64,000 nt of DNA, from NCBI RefSeq assembly GCF_003604195.1, contig NZ_QXGR01000004.1, positions 62,001 to 126,000 on the forward strand. Direction: 5' to 3'. The translations under genes and the position numbers were made by a program. The notes under the pieces are model-generated. The model was not told the origin of the DNA and ran no database searches. It saw nothing but the letters and a program-made list of their open reading frames with translations. Below are positions 42,308 through 49,543 of this stretch, piece after piece (positions within the stretch are counted from its first letter, which is position 1; every line of letters begins with the position of its first letter). The DNA is from Simplicispira lacusdiani (lineage in GTDB: Bacteria; Pseudomonadota; Gammaproteobacteria; Burkholderiales; Burkholderiaceae_C).

Positions 42308-43303
42308 TAAACCGAAGTACCAACGCACCGAATGGAAGAACACCGGCGCGGCGAAGCACAGCGCGTCCACCCGGTCCAGCAGGCCGCCCGCGCCCGTGAC
42401 CGACTGGCCCTGCATGCCCCAGCTGGTGATGCCCCGGTCGCGCTTGAGCGCCTTCATCACCAGATGCCCCAGGCTGCCCGCCACGCAGGCCAGCAGCGCC
42501 ATGCCCAGCGCCTGCCCCGGCTTGAACGGCGTGATGAACGACAGCAGCCCGCCCACCAGCCCGCCCACGGCCACACCCGCCAGCCAGCTTGCCCACTGGA
42601 AGCTCTGGCTCACGGCCGGCGCCACGGGCGCGTGTGGAAAGCGCCGCCCCAGCAGGTGCTGCACCACCATGCAGGTCTGCACCGCCAGCACCAGGTAGAA
42701 CACCAGGAAGGCGCCCCGGCCTGGCTCCTGCCCCGGGAAGTCGAGCAGCAGCAGCGCGGGCACATGGCTCATGCCGTAGACGCAGACCATGATGCCCCAC
42801 TGCAGCTTGGCGCTGCGCTCCAGGAAGCGCTGCGGGTCGTTGGCCAGCGCGCTCACCACGGGCAGCGCCAGGAACACGTAGACCGGGATGAACACCGTGA
42901 ACAGGTCGAAATGCCGCGTGCCCACCAGCACGAACTGCGCCGGCAGCACCACGAAGAAGGCCAGCACCAGGCTGCGGTGGTCGCCGCGCCGCGTGGGCGA
43001 GAGCGTGATGAACTCGCGCAGCGCGAAGAATGCCACCAGCGCGAACAGCACCGTGGCCGCCGTGTCGCCCAGCACCCAGCCCACCCAGAACACCGTGGCC
43101 ATGGCCCAGGAAGTCTGCAAGAGCCCGCGCAGGCGGCGCCCCTTGGCCTTGCGCACGGCTGCGGCGTCGGCATCGCCCGCAGGCGTTTCGCGCAGGCCGC
43201 GCGCGAAGGACCAGAGCGTGACCAGCGAGAGCACGCCGAAAACCACGAGGAACAGCGCCCCGATCTGCTGGGTGGTGCTGAGGCTGCGCAGGAAGGCATT
43301 CAT
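42305..43303 (-). CDS. Phosphatidate cytidylyltransferase-like membrane protein
   Basis: 332 residues with eight or nine membrane helices. The C-terminal region GSLGHLVMKALKRDRGITSW, followed by GAGGLLDRVDAL, matches the CDP-DAG synthase signature (K-R-D ... G-G-x-x-D-R-x-D). It would make CDP-diacylglycerol from phosphatidate and CTP. Paired with a PlsC-like acyltransferase 4 bases upstream, the pattern of an accessory lipid operon; the essential cdsA is normally elsewhere, next to frr/dxr. The last residue and stop codon fall in the interspersed repeat. Confidence 0.88.
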   Translation of the reverse strand: MNAFLRSLSTTQQIGALFLVVFGVLSLVTLWSFARGLRETPAGDADAAAVRKAKGRRLRGLLQTSWAMATVFWVGWVLGDTAATVLFALVAFFALREFITLSPTRRGDHRSLVLAFFVVLPAQFVLVGTRHFDLFTVFIPVYVFLALPVVSALANDPQRFLERSAKLQWGIMVCVYGMSHVPALLLLDFPGQEPGRGAFLVFYLVLAVQTCMVVQHLLGRRFPHAPVAPAVSQSFQWASWLAGVAVGGLVGGLLSFITPFKPGQALGMALLACVAGSLGHLVMKALKRDRGITSWGMQGQSVTGAGGLLDRVDALCFAAPVFFHSVRWYFGL

Positions 43304-43307
43304 GGCG

Positions 43308-44039
43308 TCACACCTCGCGCAGGGCCATGACGGCGCGGCGTGCGCGGTCCAGGAAGGGGCGGCGCTCCTCGCCGGGTTCCAGCTGGATGGGCGCGCCGAA
43401 CGTCACCGAGCACAGGATGGGCACCGGCACCACCTCGCCCTTGGGGATGACGCGCTGCACGTTGTTGATCCAGGCCGGCACCAGCACCACGTGGGGGAAC
43501 ATCTGCGCCAGCCGGAACAGGCCCGACTTGAAAGGTTGCGGGTCGTCCGCATGGCCGCGCGTGCCCTCGGGGAAGATGATGATCGAATCCCCGCTCTCCA
43601 GCGCGCGCACCAGCGGCGCCAGCGGGTCGCCCTCGGGCAGCGCGGCGCGCAGGGCCTCGGGGGTGGGCGGGGGCGGCGCCTCGGCGGTCGGCTCCGGCCC
43701 GCCGGGAGGCGCGCCGCCCGCGTCCGCCGCCGGGCCGGCCGGGGCCGCAGGCGGGGAGGCCGCCTGGCGCTCCACGTAGATGGCGTTGAACACCGCGCTG
43801 GTGATCCACTGCCGGAAGGGTGATTTCGTCCAGTAGTCGCGCGCGGCGATGGGGCGGGTGATGCTGCGCAGCTCCTCGGGCAGCGCGGCCCAGATCATCA
43901 CCAGGTCGGCATGGCTCTGGTGGTTGGCGAAATAGATGCGTTGCTCCGCCTTGGGCGGGCAACCGTACCAGCGCGCCTGCGAGCCGGTGAGCACGCGCAC
44001 CAGGCCCAGCAGGAAGAAACCCATCAACTTGGCAAGCAT
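43308..44039 (-). CDS. 1-acyl-sn-glycerol-3-phosphate acyltransferase-like protein
   Basis: 243 residues of the PlsC/LPLAT family, making phosphatidate. Acyltransferase motifs NHQSHAD (HX4D, about 39-45) and FPEGTRG are present. Between them is a Pro/Ala/Gly-rich insert of about 45 residues (after YVERQAAS) not usual in the family. No Shine-Dalgarno: a -10-like TATGAT ends 6 bases before the ATG. Product feeds the cdsA-like enzyme next to it. Confidence 0.88.
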   Translation of the reverse strand: MLAKLMGFFLLGLVRVLTGSQARWYGCPPKAEQRIYFANHQSHADLVMIWAALPEELRSITRPIAARDYWTKSPFRQWITSAVFNAIYVERQAASPPAAPAGPAADAGGAPPGGPEPTAEAPPPPTPEALRAALPEGDPLAPLVRALESGDSIIIFPEGTRGHADDPQPFKSGLFRLAQMFPHVVLVPAWINNVQRVIPKGEVVPVPILCSVTFGAPIQLEPGEERRPFLDRARRAVMALREV

Positions 44040-44045
44040 GGCGGG

Positions 44046-44051
44046 ATCATA
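44046..44051 (-). promoter_or_regulatory. -10-like hexamer just before plsC-like ATG
   Basis: TATGAT (5/6), 6 bases (CCCGCC), ATG; no Shine-Dalgarno. Candidate leaderless start; no good -35. Confidence 0.45.
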
Positions 44052-44082
44052 GGGCGCGAACGGGGCGGCGCCGAGCCGCCCG

Positions 44083-44619
44083 TTAGGTGCGGCTCCCGGT
44101 GGCGGATTCCAGCACGGCGAGCACGCCCCGGCAGGCGTCCTCCACGATATCGAGCACCTGCTCGAACCCGGCCGCGCCGCCGTAGTACGGGTCGGGCACC
44201 TCGCGGGCCGGCACGGTGGTGCAGAAGTCGGTCAGGCGGCGCAGGCGGTGGTGCTGCCCCGGCGGGCACAGCGGGCGGGCGTGGGACTCGTTGGCCGCGT
44301 CCATGACCAGCACCAGATCGAACGCCTCGAAATCGCGGGCCACGAGGCGGCGCGCGCGCTGGGCCGAGAGATCGTAGCCGCGCCGCGCGGCGTGCCGCTG
44401 GGCGCGCTCGTCGGGCGGCTCGCCCACGTGGTAGCCGTGGGTGCCGGCCGAATCGACGGTGACTTGGCGCGCCAGGCCGGCGTCGGCCACCATTTTTTCC
44501 AGCACGCCGTGGGCGGTGGGGCTGCGGCAGATGTTGCCCATGCAGACCATGAGGACGCGGACGGGCCCGGCGCGGTCGGCGAGATGGGGCAGGGCGGGGA
44601 GCGAGGGGGTGTGGTGCAT
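44083..44619 (-). CDS. Low-molecular-weight protein tyrosine phosphatase
   Basis: 178 residues. The P-loop VCMGNICRSPTA carries the nucleophilic Cys and Arg (C-x5-R) plus Ser, and the general acid is in VPDPYYGGAAGF (DPYY). Family length is about 155; the extra is an N-terminal tail. Start shown at 44,619, just after the stop of the GlxA-type gene; ATG 44,646 would overlap that gene. Substrate unknown; no capsule kinase nearby. Confidence 0.9.
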   Translation of the reverse strand: MHHTPSLPALPHLADRAGPVRVLMVCMGNICRSPTAHGVLEKMVADAGLARQVTVDSAGTHGYHVGEPPDERAQRHAARRGYDLSAQRARRLVARDFEAFDLVLVMDAANESHARPLCPPGQHHRLRRLTDFCTTVPAREVPDPYYGGAAGFEQVLDIVEDACRGVLAVLESATGSRT

Positions 44620-44626
44620 GGGGAGG

Positions 44627-45646
44627 TCAATCAGGGGTGGAGGCACGCTGCGCGCGCAGCGCGCCGGGGCTCTGGCCCAGGTGCTGGCGCATCAGCCGAC
44701 CCAGGCTGGCGGCGCTGGCCAGACCCACCTCGCCGGCGATGGCGGCCAGGCTGTGGTGCGAGTGCTGCACGCGCCACTGCGCATGCTCCAGGCGCATGCG
44801 GGTCCAGTGCTCGTGCGCGCTGACGCCGAAGCGCTCCCGGAACAGCCGATCGAGGTGGCGGCGCCCGATGCCGATGCGCCGCGCCAGTTCGGGAATGCCC
44901 ATGGGCTCGCCCAGCGAGCTGCGCATCAGCGCGATGGCGCGCGAAAGGTGCCGGCCCAGGCTCGGGTCGCCCTCCATCGAGCGCAGGGGGTGCGCGGGGT
45001 GGCGGGGCTCGTCCACCAGCATGTCGGCCAGGCCCTTGCAGGCACGCGCGCGGCCGCAGTGGCGCGCGAGCAGTTCCACCGCCATGTCGATGGCGGCGGT
45101 GCCGCCGGCGCAGGTGATGCGGTCGCGGTCGAAGCAGTAGATCAGCTCGCTGCGCACCGCGATGCGCGGGAAGGCGCTGCGGAATTCGGCCACGTGGCGC
45201 CAGTGCAGCGCCACCTCGTGGCCGCGCAGCAGCCCGGCCCGCGCCAGCAGGAAGCTGGCGTTGTCGATAGCCACCAGCGGCAGACCGTGGCGGCTGGCGG
45301 CGCGCAGCACGGGTGCGTAGGTGCCGGCCAGGGCCATGGACTTTTCCACCGTGCGGCTGCCGAACACCACGAGGTAGTCGAATGCGCGGAAATCCACGTC
45401 GGCGGGCGTGGTGTCGGTCTCCACGCGCACGCCGCTGCTCGACGTGACGCTCTGGCCGTCGACGCCCAGCAGCGTCCAGGCGCAGTGGCGCTGGCGGCTG
45501 AGGTCCGCGTCGTCGGCGGAAAAGCGCAGCTTGTCGAGGAAGGCGCCGAACGGCAGCAGGGTGAATTCCGGCAGCGGCAGCAGCAGCAGGCGCACGTCGG
45601 GCCGCTCGGGTGCCGGTGCGGGAGAAGGGTGCGTGGTCAGGCCCAT
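44627..45646 (-). CDS. GlxA family transcriptional regulator (DJ-1/PfpI + AraC)
   Basis: 339 residues. The N-terminal half is a DJ-1/PfpI-like class I amidotransferase fold (DYLVVFGSR; AIDNASFLLARAGLL) without an obvious catalytic Cys, used as a ligand sensor. The C-terminal AraC helix-turn-helix pair is clear (IPELARRIGIGRRHLDRLF; LAAIAGEVGLASAASLGRL). It is divergent from a LysE-type exporter, a common regulator-target arrangement in this family. The LMW-phosphatase gene follows 7 bases downstream. Confidence 0.9.
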   Translation of the reverse strand: MGLTTHPSPAPAPERPDVRLLLLPLPEFTLLPFGAFLDKLRFSADDADLSRQRHCAWTLLGVDGQSVTSSSGVRVETDTTPADVDFRAFDYLVVFGSRTVEKSMALAGTYAPVLRAASRHGLPLVAIDNASFLLARAGLLRGHEVALHWRHVAEFRSAFPRIAVRSELIYCFDRDRITCAGGTAAIDMAVELLARHCGRARACKGLADMLVDEPRHPAHPLRSMEGDPSLGRHLSRAIALMRSSLGEPMGIPELARRIGIGRRHLDRLFRERFGVSAHEHWTRMRLEHAQWRVQHSHHSLAAIAGEVGLASAASLGRLMRQHLGQSPGALRAQRASTPD

Positions 45647-45660
45647 GAGAATGTCCAGAT

Positions 45661-45678
45661 TGGCTGCAATATAAGCCA
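45661..45678. promoter_or_regulatory. Inverted repeat between glxA-type and lysE-type genes
   Basis: TGGCT-N8-AGCCA in the divergent promoter region. Modest operator candidate. Confidence 0.35.
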
Positions 45679-45752
45679 GATCGGATATGTGGCAAATCTA
45701 CCGGCGGGCCTAGACTGCACCGCTGTTTCCACGACTTTTCCGGAGTGCCGCG

Positions 45753-46373
45753 ATGGCCTGGTCCACCTGGTTCGTGTATCTGCTGGCATCGGTGGGCCTG
45801 TCGCTCACCCCCGGCCCCAACAGCCTGCTGGTGCTGGCGCACGGCGCGCTGCACGGGCGCCGGCGCACGCTCTGGACGATCGCGGGCGGTGCCCTGGGCT
45901 TCGCGTTGCTGATCGGCCTGTCCATGCTGGGCATCGGCGCGCTGCTGCGCGCCTCGGCCGACGCGCTGACCCTGCTCAAGTGGGGTGGCGGCGCCTATCT
46001 GGTGTGGCTGGGCATCCAGCTCTGGCGCGCCCCGCCGCTGCAACTGGACATGCCCGAGATCGATGGCCAAAAAGGCCCGATCCGCCGCTCGGTGATGTTC
46101 CGCCAGGGCCTGCTCGCGGCCATCTCCAACCCCAAGGCCTTGCTGTTCTACGGTGCCTTCCTGCCGCAGTTCATCGAGCCGGGACGCAGTCTGTGGCTGC
46201 AGTACGCCGTCATGGCGGGCACCTTCGGCGTGATCGAGTGCGTGGTGGAGTTCGGCCTTGCCAGCCTGGCGCACCGCGTGCGCCCCTGGCTCCAGCGCGT
46301 GGGGCGGCGCTTCAACCAGGGCTGCGGCCTGTTGTTCGCGGCGATGGGGGCGGCGCTGCCGTTGACGAACTGA
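45753..46373 (+). CDS. LysE family amino-acid exporter
   Basis: 206 residues, six membrane helices. The RhtB/LysE signature is at the start (SVGLSLTPGPNSLLVLAHGA, with TPGPN), followed by LKWGGGAYLVWLGIQLWR. Exports an amino acid or derivative. GGAG precedes the ATG. Divergent from the GlxA-type regulator, which probably controls it. Confidence 0.92.
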   Translation: MAWSTWFVYLLASVGLSLTPGPNSLLVLAHGALHGRRRTLWTIAGGALGFALLIGLSMLGIGALLRASADALTLLKWGGGAYLVWLGIQLWRAPPLQLDMPEIDGQKGPIRRSVMFRQGLLAAISNPKALLFYGAFLPQFIEPGRSLWLQYAVMAGTFGVIECVVEFGLASLAHRVRPWLQRVGRRFNQGCGLLFAAMGAALPLTN

Positions 46374-46468
46374 GCTTGGACGAGGAAAGCGGCCGAGAAA
46401 ACCGTGCTGCGGCAGTGCGTGACAATCCTTGCTGCGCCGTATGGGCGATGGGGAAAGAGAGTGACCGC

Positions 46469-46957
46469 ATGCATGCAGCGAAGCGCATTTCGTCGGGGAC
46501 CGTCGTGACACCGAGAACTTCGGTGCTGATGGTCATGGGTGCGTGTCTCGCCGTGCTGGCTATCGCTTGGTACATGACCGGTCAGTGGCCTTCTGCCATG
46601 GACTGGTTCCAGTTGGTTTTGGGGAGCGGTCTTGCGGCGGCGATCATGGGGATCGCAACGATGGGGATGGTGGATGAGGTCTGGGATCTTGGCGATCACC
46701 TCTTGGTTCGGAAGGGTGGGACCCAGGCGCGCATTGGTCTCGCGAACATCCTGAAAGCCGAGGCATCCGTGAACAGCAGCCCTGAACGGGTGACGGTTTT
46801 CCTGGTCAAGCCCTGTGTTTTTGGCCGTCAGGTGGCGTTCCGGCCCGCCGGCCGTCCGCGCAGACTTCCCGGGTTGCGGCACCCCTTGGCGGAAGAGTTG
46901 ATGCACCGGGCGCACCAGGCTAGGACAGTGCCTTTGAGCAAGGCGCCCGCCGGCTAA
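46469..46957 (+). CDS. Small two-helix membrane protein, unknown
   Basis: 162 residues: two membrane helices (about 19-38 and 48-70) followed by a PH-like or beta-rich cytoplasmic region (VWDLGDHLLVRKGG, then RVTVFLVKPCVFGRQVAF). No family recognised. Its base composition is visibly less GC-rich than its neighbours, suggesting a recent arrival. An in-frame ATG at 46,448 is the alternative start; GAAAGAGAGTG fits 46,469 better. Its stop overlaps the mtgA stop by 4 bases (convergent). Confidence 0.7.
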   Translation: MHAAKRISSGTVVTPRTSVLMVMGACLAVLAIAWYMTGQWPSAMDWFQLVLGSGLAAAIMGIATMGMVDEVWDLGDHLLVRKGGTQARIGLANILKAEASVNSSPERVTVFLVKPCVFGRQVAFRPAGRPRRLPGLRHPLAEELMHRAHQARTVPLSKAPAG

Positions 46958-47688
46958 GGCAGTTCCGCCCCGCCCATGCGCGCCAGGATGGTGCGCGTGC
47001 GCCCGCTCAGGTAGGCCGAGTTCGGCGTCTTCTCGAAGCGCTTGGGCGCGGGCAGCATGACGGCCAGGCGGGCGGCCTCGTGCGGGGCCAGGTCGGCGGC
47101 GCTCTTGCGGTAGTAGTGGCGCGCGGCGGCCTCGGCGCCGAAGATGCCGTTGCCCCATTCGACGTTGTTCAGGTAGATCTCCAGGATGCGTTCCTTACTC
47201 AGGAACTGCTCCAGTGCCAGCGTGAGCACGAACTCCTGCCCCTTGCGCACCAGGGTGCGCTCGCCCGAGAGCAGCAGGTTCTTGGCCAGTTGCTGGGTGA
47301 TGGTGGAGCCGCCCCGGATCTTGGGCGCGCGCACCGGCTTGTCGGGCGCGCGGGCCTGGGCCTTGGCGGTTTGTGCCTCGGCCTTGGCGTTGCGTTCCCA
47401 GGCCTTTTCGATGGCGTTCCAGTCCACGCCCTCGTGGTTGACGAAGCCGTCGTCCTCCGAGGCGATCACGGCGCGCTTGAGGTGGCCGCTGATCTGCGCA
47501 TAGGGCACCCATTGCTGGCGCCAGCGCAGCGGGCCGCCACCGGCGATCTGCGCCCAGGCCTCGGAACGCTGGAAGGTCGTGGATTCGGGATTCACCACCG
47601 CCATGGCGGCGATGCGCAACACGAAGAACAGCTCCAGCGCCAGCGCCGCGAACGCGACGAGGCCGATCCAGCGCAGCAGGGCTTTCAT
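46954..47688 (-). CDS. mtgA: Monofunctional biosynthetic peptidoglycan transglycosylase
   Basis: GT51 glycosyltransferase of 244 residues polymerising lipid II into glycan strands. N-terminal membrane anchor (about 7-28). Catalytic region ASEDDGFVNHEGVDW with the key Glu, then GGSTITQQLAKNL and RKGQEFVLTLALE. No transpeptidase domain, hence monofunctional. Forms a leftward run with aroE, the TonB-like gene and the exoribonuclease gene. Confidence 0.95.
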   Translation of the reverse strand: MKALLRWIGLVAFAALALELFFVLRIAAMAVVNPESTTFQRSEAWAQIAGGGPLRWRQQWVPYAQISGHLKRAVIASEDDGFVNHEGVDWNAIEKAWERNAKAEAQTAKAQARAPDKPVRAPKIRGGSTITQQLAKNLLLSGERTLVRKGQEFVLTLALEQFLSKERILEIYLNNVEWGNGIFGAEAAARHYYRKSAADLAPHEAARLAVMLPAPKRFEKTPNSAYLSGRTRTILARMGGAELP

Positions 47689-47708
47689 GGTTGGACGCGC
47701 GCGCCGGG

Positions 47709-48563
47709 TCAGTGCGACGCCATCAGCGCGCGCAGCTCGGCCAGCACCTGGCGGCTGGGCGGGCGCACCCCGCGCCAGAGGGCAAAGGCCTCGGCGGCCT
47801 GTTCCACCAGCATGCCCAGGCCGTCGCGCGGCGTCGCGCCGTGCTCGCGCGCCCAGCCGAGGAAGCCCTCGGCGGCGGGACCGTACATCATGTCGTAGGC
47901 CAGGCTGCCGGGGCGCAGCACGCGCGAGGGCACGGGCACCTCGGCACCGGCCAGGCTGCTGGCGGTGGCGTTAACGATGAGATCAAAATCATGCTCTAGC
48001 GCTTGCGGGGATTGCGCGAGTAGCTCTGTTTTTTGTAGCGCTGCGAGCGCGGCGTGCGATTGCACCAGCGCCTGGGCGCGCTCCAGCGTGCGGTTGGCCA
48101 CCACCACGCGGCGCGGCCCGGCGGCCAGCAGCGGGCCCAGGGCCCCGGCGGCGGCGCCGCCCGCGCCGACGAGCAGCACGTCGCGCCCGGCCAGGGCGAA
48201 GCCGGCGCCTTGCTCAATGTCAGCCACCAGGCCCAAGCCGTCGGTGTTGTCGGCATGGAGGGCGCCGTCGATGAAGCTCAGGGTGTTGGCCGCGCCCGCG
48301 AGCTGCACGCGCTCGCTGCGCACGCTGGCGGCCTGCGCGGCTTCGAGCTTGAAGGGCACGGTGATGTTGCAGCCGCGCCCGCCCGCCTCGGCGAAGTCGC
48401 GCAGCGCCTGGGCGAAGCCATCGAGCGGCACCAGGCGGCGTTCGTACACCAGGGCCTGGCCCGTGAGTTCGGCGAAGCGTGCATGGATCCACGGCGAGCG
48501 GCTGTGCTCGACGGGGTTGCCCATCACGCAGTACAGATCGGGGGAGGGTGCGGAAAAGGTCAT
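47709..48563 (-). CDS. aroE: Shikimate dehydrogenase
   Basis: Reduces 3-dehydroshikimate with NADPH in aromatic amino-acid synthesis. 284 residues with MGNPVEHSRSPWIH, the catalytic Lys in NITVPFKLEA, ADNTDGLGL and the nucleotide loop VGAGGAAAGAL. Residues about 175-194 (ALQKTELLAQSPQALEHDFD) are specified by a copy of the interspersed repeat, an in-frame insertion in the NADP domain. GGAAGA precedes the ATG. Confidence 0.96.
   Translation of the reverse strand: MTFSAPSPDLYCVMGNPVEHSRSPWIHARFAELTGQALVYERRLVPLDGFAQALRDFAEAGGRGCNITVPFKLEAAQAASVRSERVQLAGAANTLSFIDGALHADNTDGLGLVADIEQGAGFALAGRDVLLVGAGGAAAGALGPLLAAGPRRVVVANRTLERAQALVQSHAALAALQKTELLAQSPQALEHDFDLIVNATASSLAGAEVPVPSRVLRPGSLAYDMMYGPAAEGFLGWAREHGATPRDGLGMLVEQAAEAFALWRGVRPPSRQVLAELRALMASH
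47981..48039 (-). repeat. Interspersed repeat inside aroE
   Basis: In gene sense GCTACAAAAAACAGAGCTAC, TCGCGC, GCAAGCGCTAGAGCATGATTT, the family order. Frame kept open. Confidence 0.65.
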
Positions 48564-48603
48564 GGGACGTGTCTTCCAGGTGCGCCCGGCGGCGCTCCGG
48601 CGG

Positions 48604-49464
48604 TTACCTCACGCTGGTTTCCAGGGTCTGGTCGCGCGTGAACTTGAAGCGCGAGACGACGGCGATCTGGTCGGCCTTCTTGCGCATTTCCTGGTTGAAC
48701 GGGCCGAACGGCCCGGCGGCCAGGGCCACGGCCTCGGCATGGCGGTCGAGCCGGTGGTTGCCCGAGCCTTGCACGATCTCGGTGGCGACGACACGGCCGT
48801 CGTGGTTCACGGTGACGATCATGGTCAGCTCGCCATAGAGCTTGCGGCCGCCGTATTCGGGGAAGTTGACCGTGCCCTTGTCCTCGACCTTGCGGCGCAT
48901 GGCGTCGTAGTAGACGGCGTACACCTCCTCGCGCGTGGCGGGGCTGATGTAGCGTTTCTTCGGGCGGGCGTTTTCCTCGTTGATGCGCTTCTCGATCTCG
49001 GCCAGTATTTTCACGAGCTGGCGGCGGCGCTCTTCCTGGGCGCTCTGGTCGGCGTTCTGGCTGGGCTTGCGCGGGTCGGGCGGGGGCAGGTCGGCGATCT
49101 GCTTGCGCAACTGGGCGAGCAACTGGGTCTGCTGCTCCTGCAGCGCGTCCATCTTGCGCTGGGCATCCTCGAAGTCGTCGCCGATGCTGGTCAGCGCGGA
49201 GTAGGGCAGCGGGCTGGTGGCGCGGCCCTTCTCGGCGTCGCCGCCGCCGGCCAGCGCGAACTGGGCGATGGCCTGGGCCTTCTCCGGCTTCTCGGACGAC
49301 TTGGCGTTGACCAGGATGACTTCCAGCGGCGTGTCCTGGAACACGCGGTTGAAGCCCTCGGGGTCGACGAAGCGCACCGAGAGGATGGCTGCGTGCAGTG
49401 CCACCGACACGCCCAGCGTGAGCTGCAGCGTGCTGAAGCGGGTGAGGAAGGCGGGGAGTTTCAT
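48604..49464 (-). CDS. TonB-like energy transducer
   Basis: 286 residues. N-terminal membrane anchor (about 12-31), an unusually Gln/Glu-rich coiled-coil linker (about 95-165) rather than a Pro-rich one, and a C-terminal TonB fold (FPEYGGRKLYGELTMIVTV, DGRVVATEIVQGSG). No ExbB/ExbD next to it. Proteins of this form may span the periplasm for TonB receptors or for other envelope tasks. Start at 49,464, where the hydrophobic anchor begins. Confidence 0.82.
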   Translation of the reverse strand: MKLPAFLTRFSTLQLTLGVSVALHAAILSVRFVDPEGFNRVFQDTPLEVILVNAKSSEKPEKAQAIAQFALAGGGDAEKGRATSPLPYSALTSIGDDFEDAQRKMDALQEQQTQLLAQLRKQIADLPPPDPRKPSQNADQSAQEERRRQLVKILAEIEKRINEENARPKKRYISPATREEVYAVYYDAMRRKVEDKGTVNFPEYGGRKLYGELTMIVTVNHDGRVVATEIVQGSGNHRLDRHAEAVALAAGPFGPFNQEMRKKADQIAVVSRFKFTRDQTLETSVR

Positions 49465-49479
49465 CGCCGGGCCGCCCCA

Positions 49480-49540
49480 AGATGAAAAGCGGCCCCCTCG
49501 GGGGGCAGCGAGCACACGAAGTGAGGGAGCGTGGGGGCCA
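49480..49540. repeat. GC-rich hairpin repeat between exoribonuclease and tonB-like genes
   Basis: GCCCCC (49,492-49,497) pairs with GGGGGC (49,501-49,506), then AGCACACGAAGTGAGGGAGC and GTGGGGG. Related in style to the block at 6,793-6,865. Confidence 0.5.
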
Positions 49541-49543
49541 TGT

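Noticed and set aside
44441..46957. An 838-codon plus-strand frame
   Set aside because: Only its last 162 codons look real; the rest is antisense to the GlxA-type gene or out of frame with lysE.
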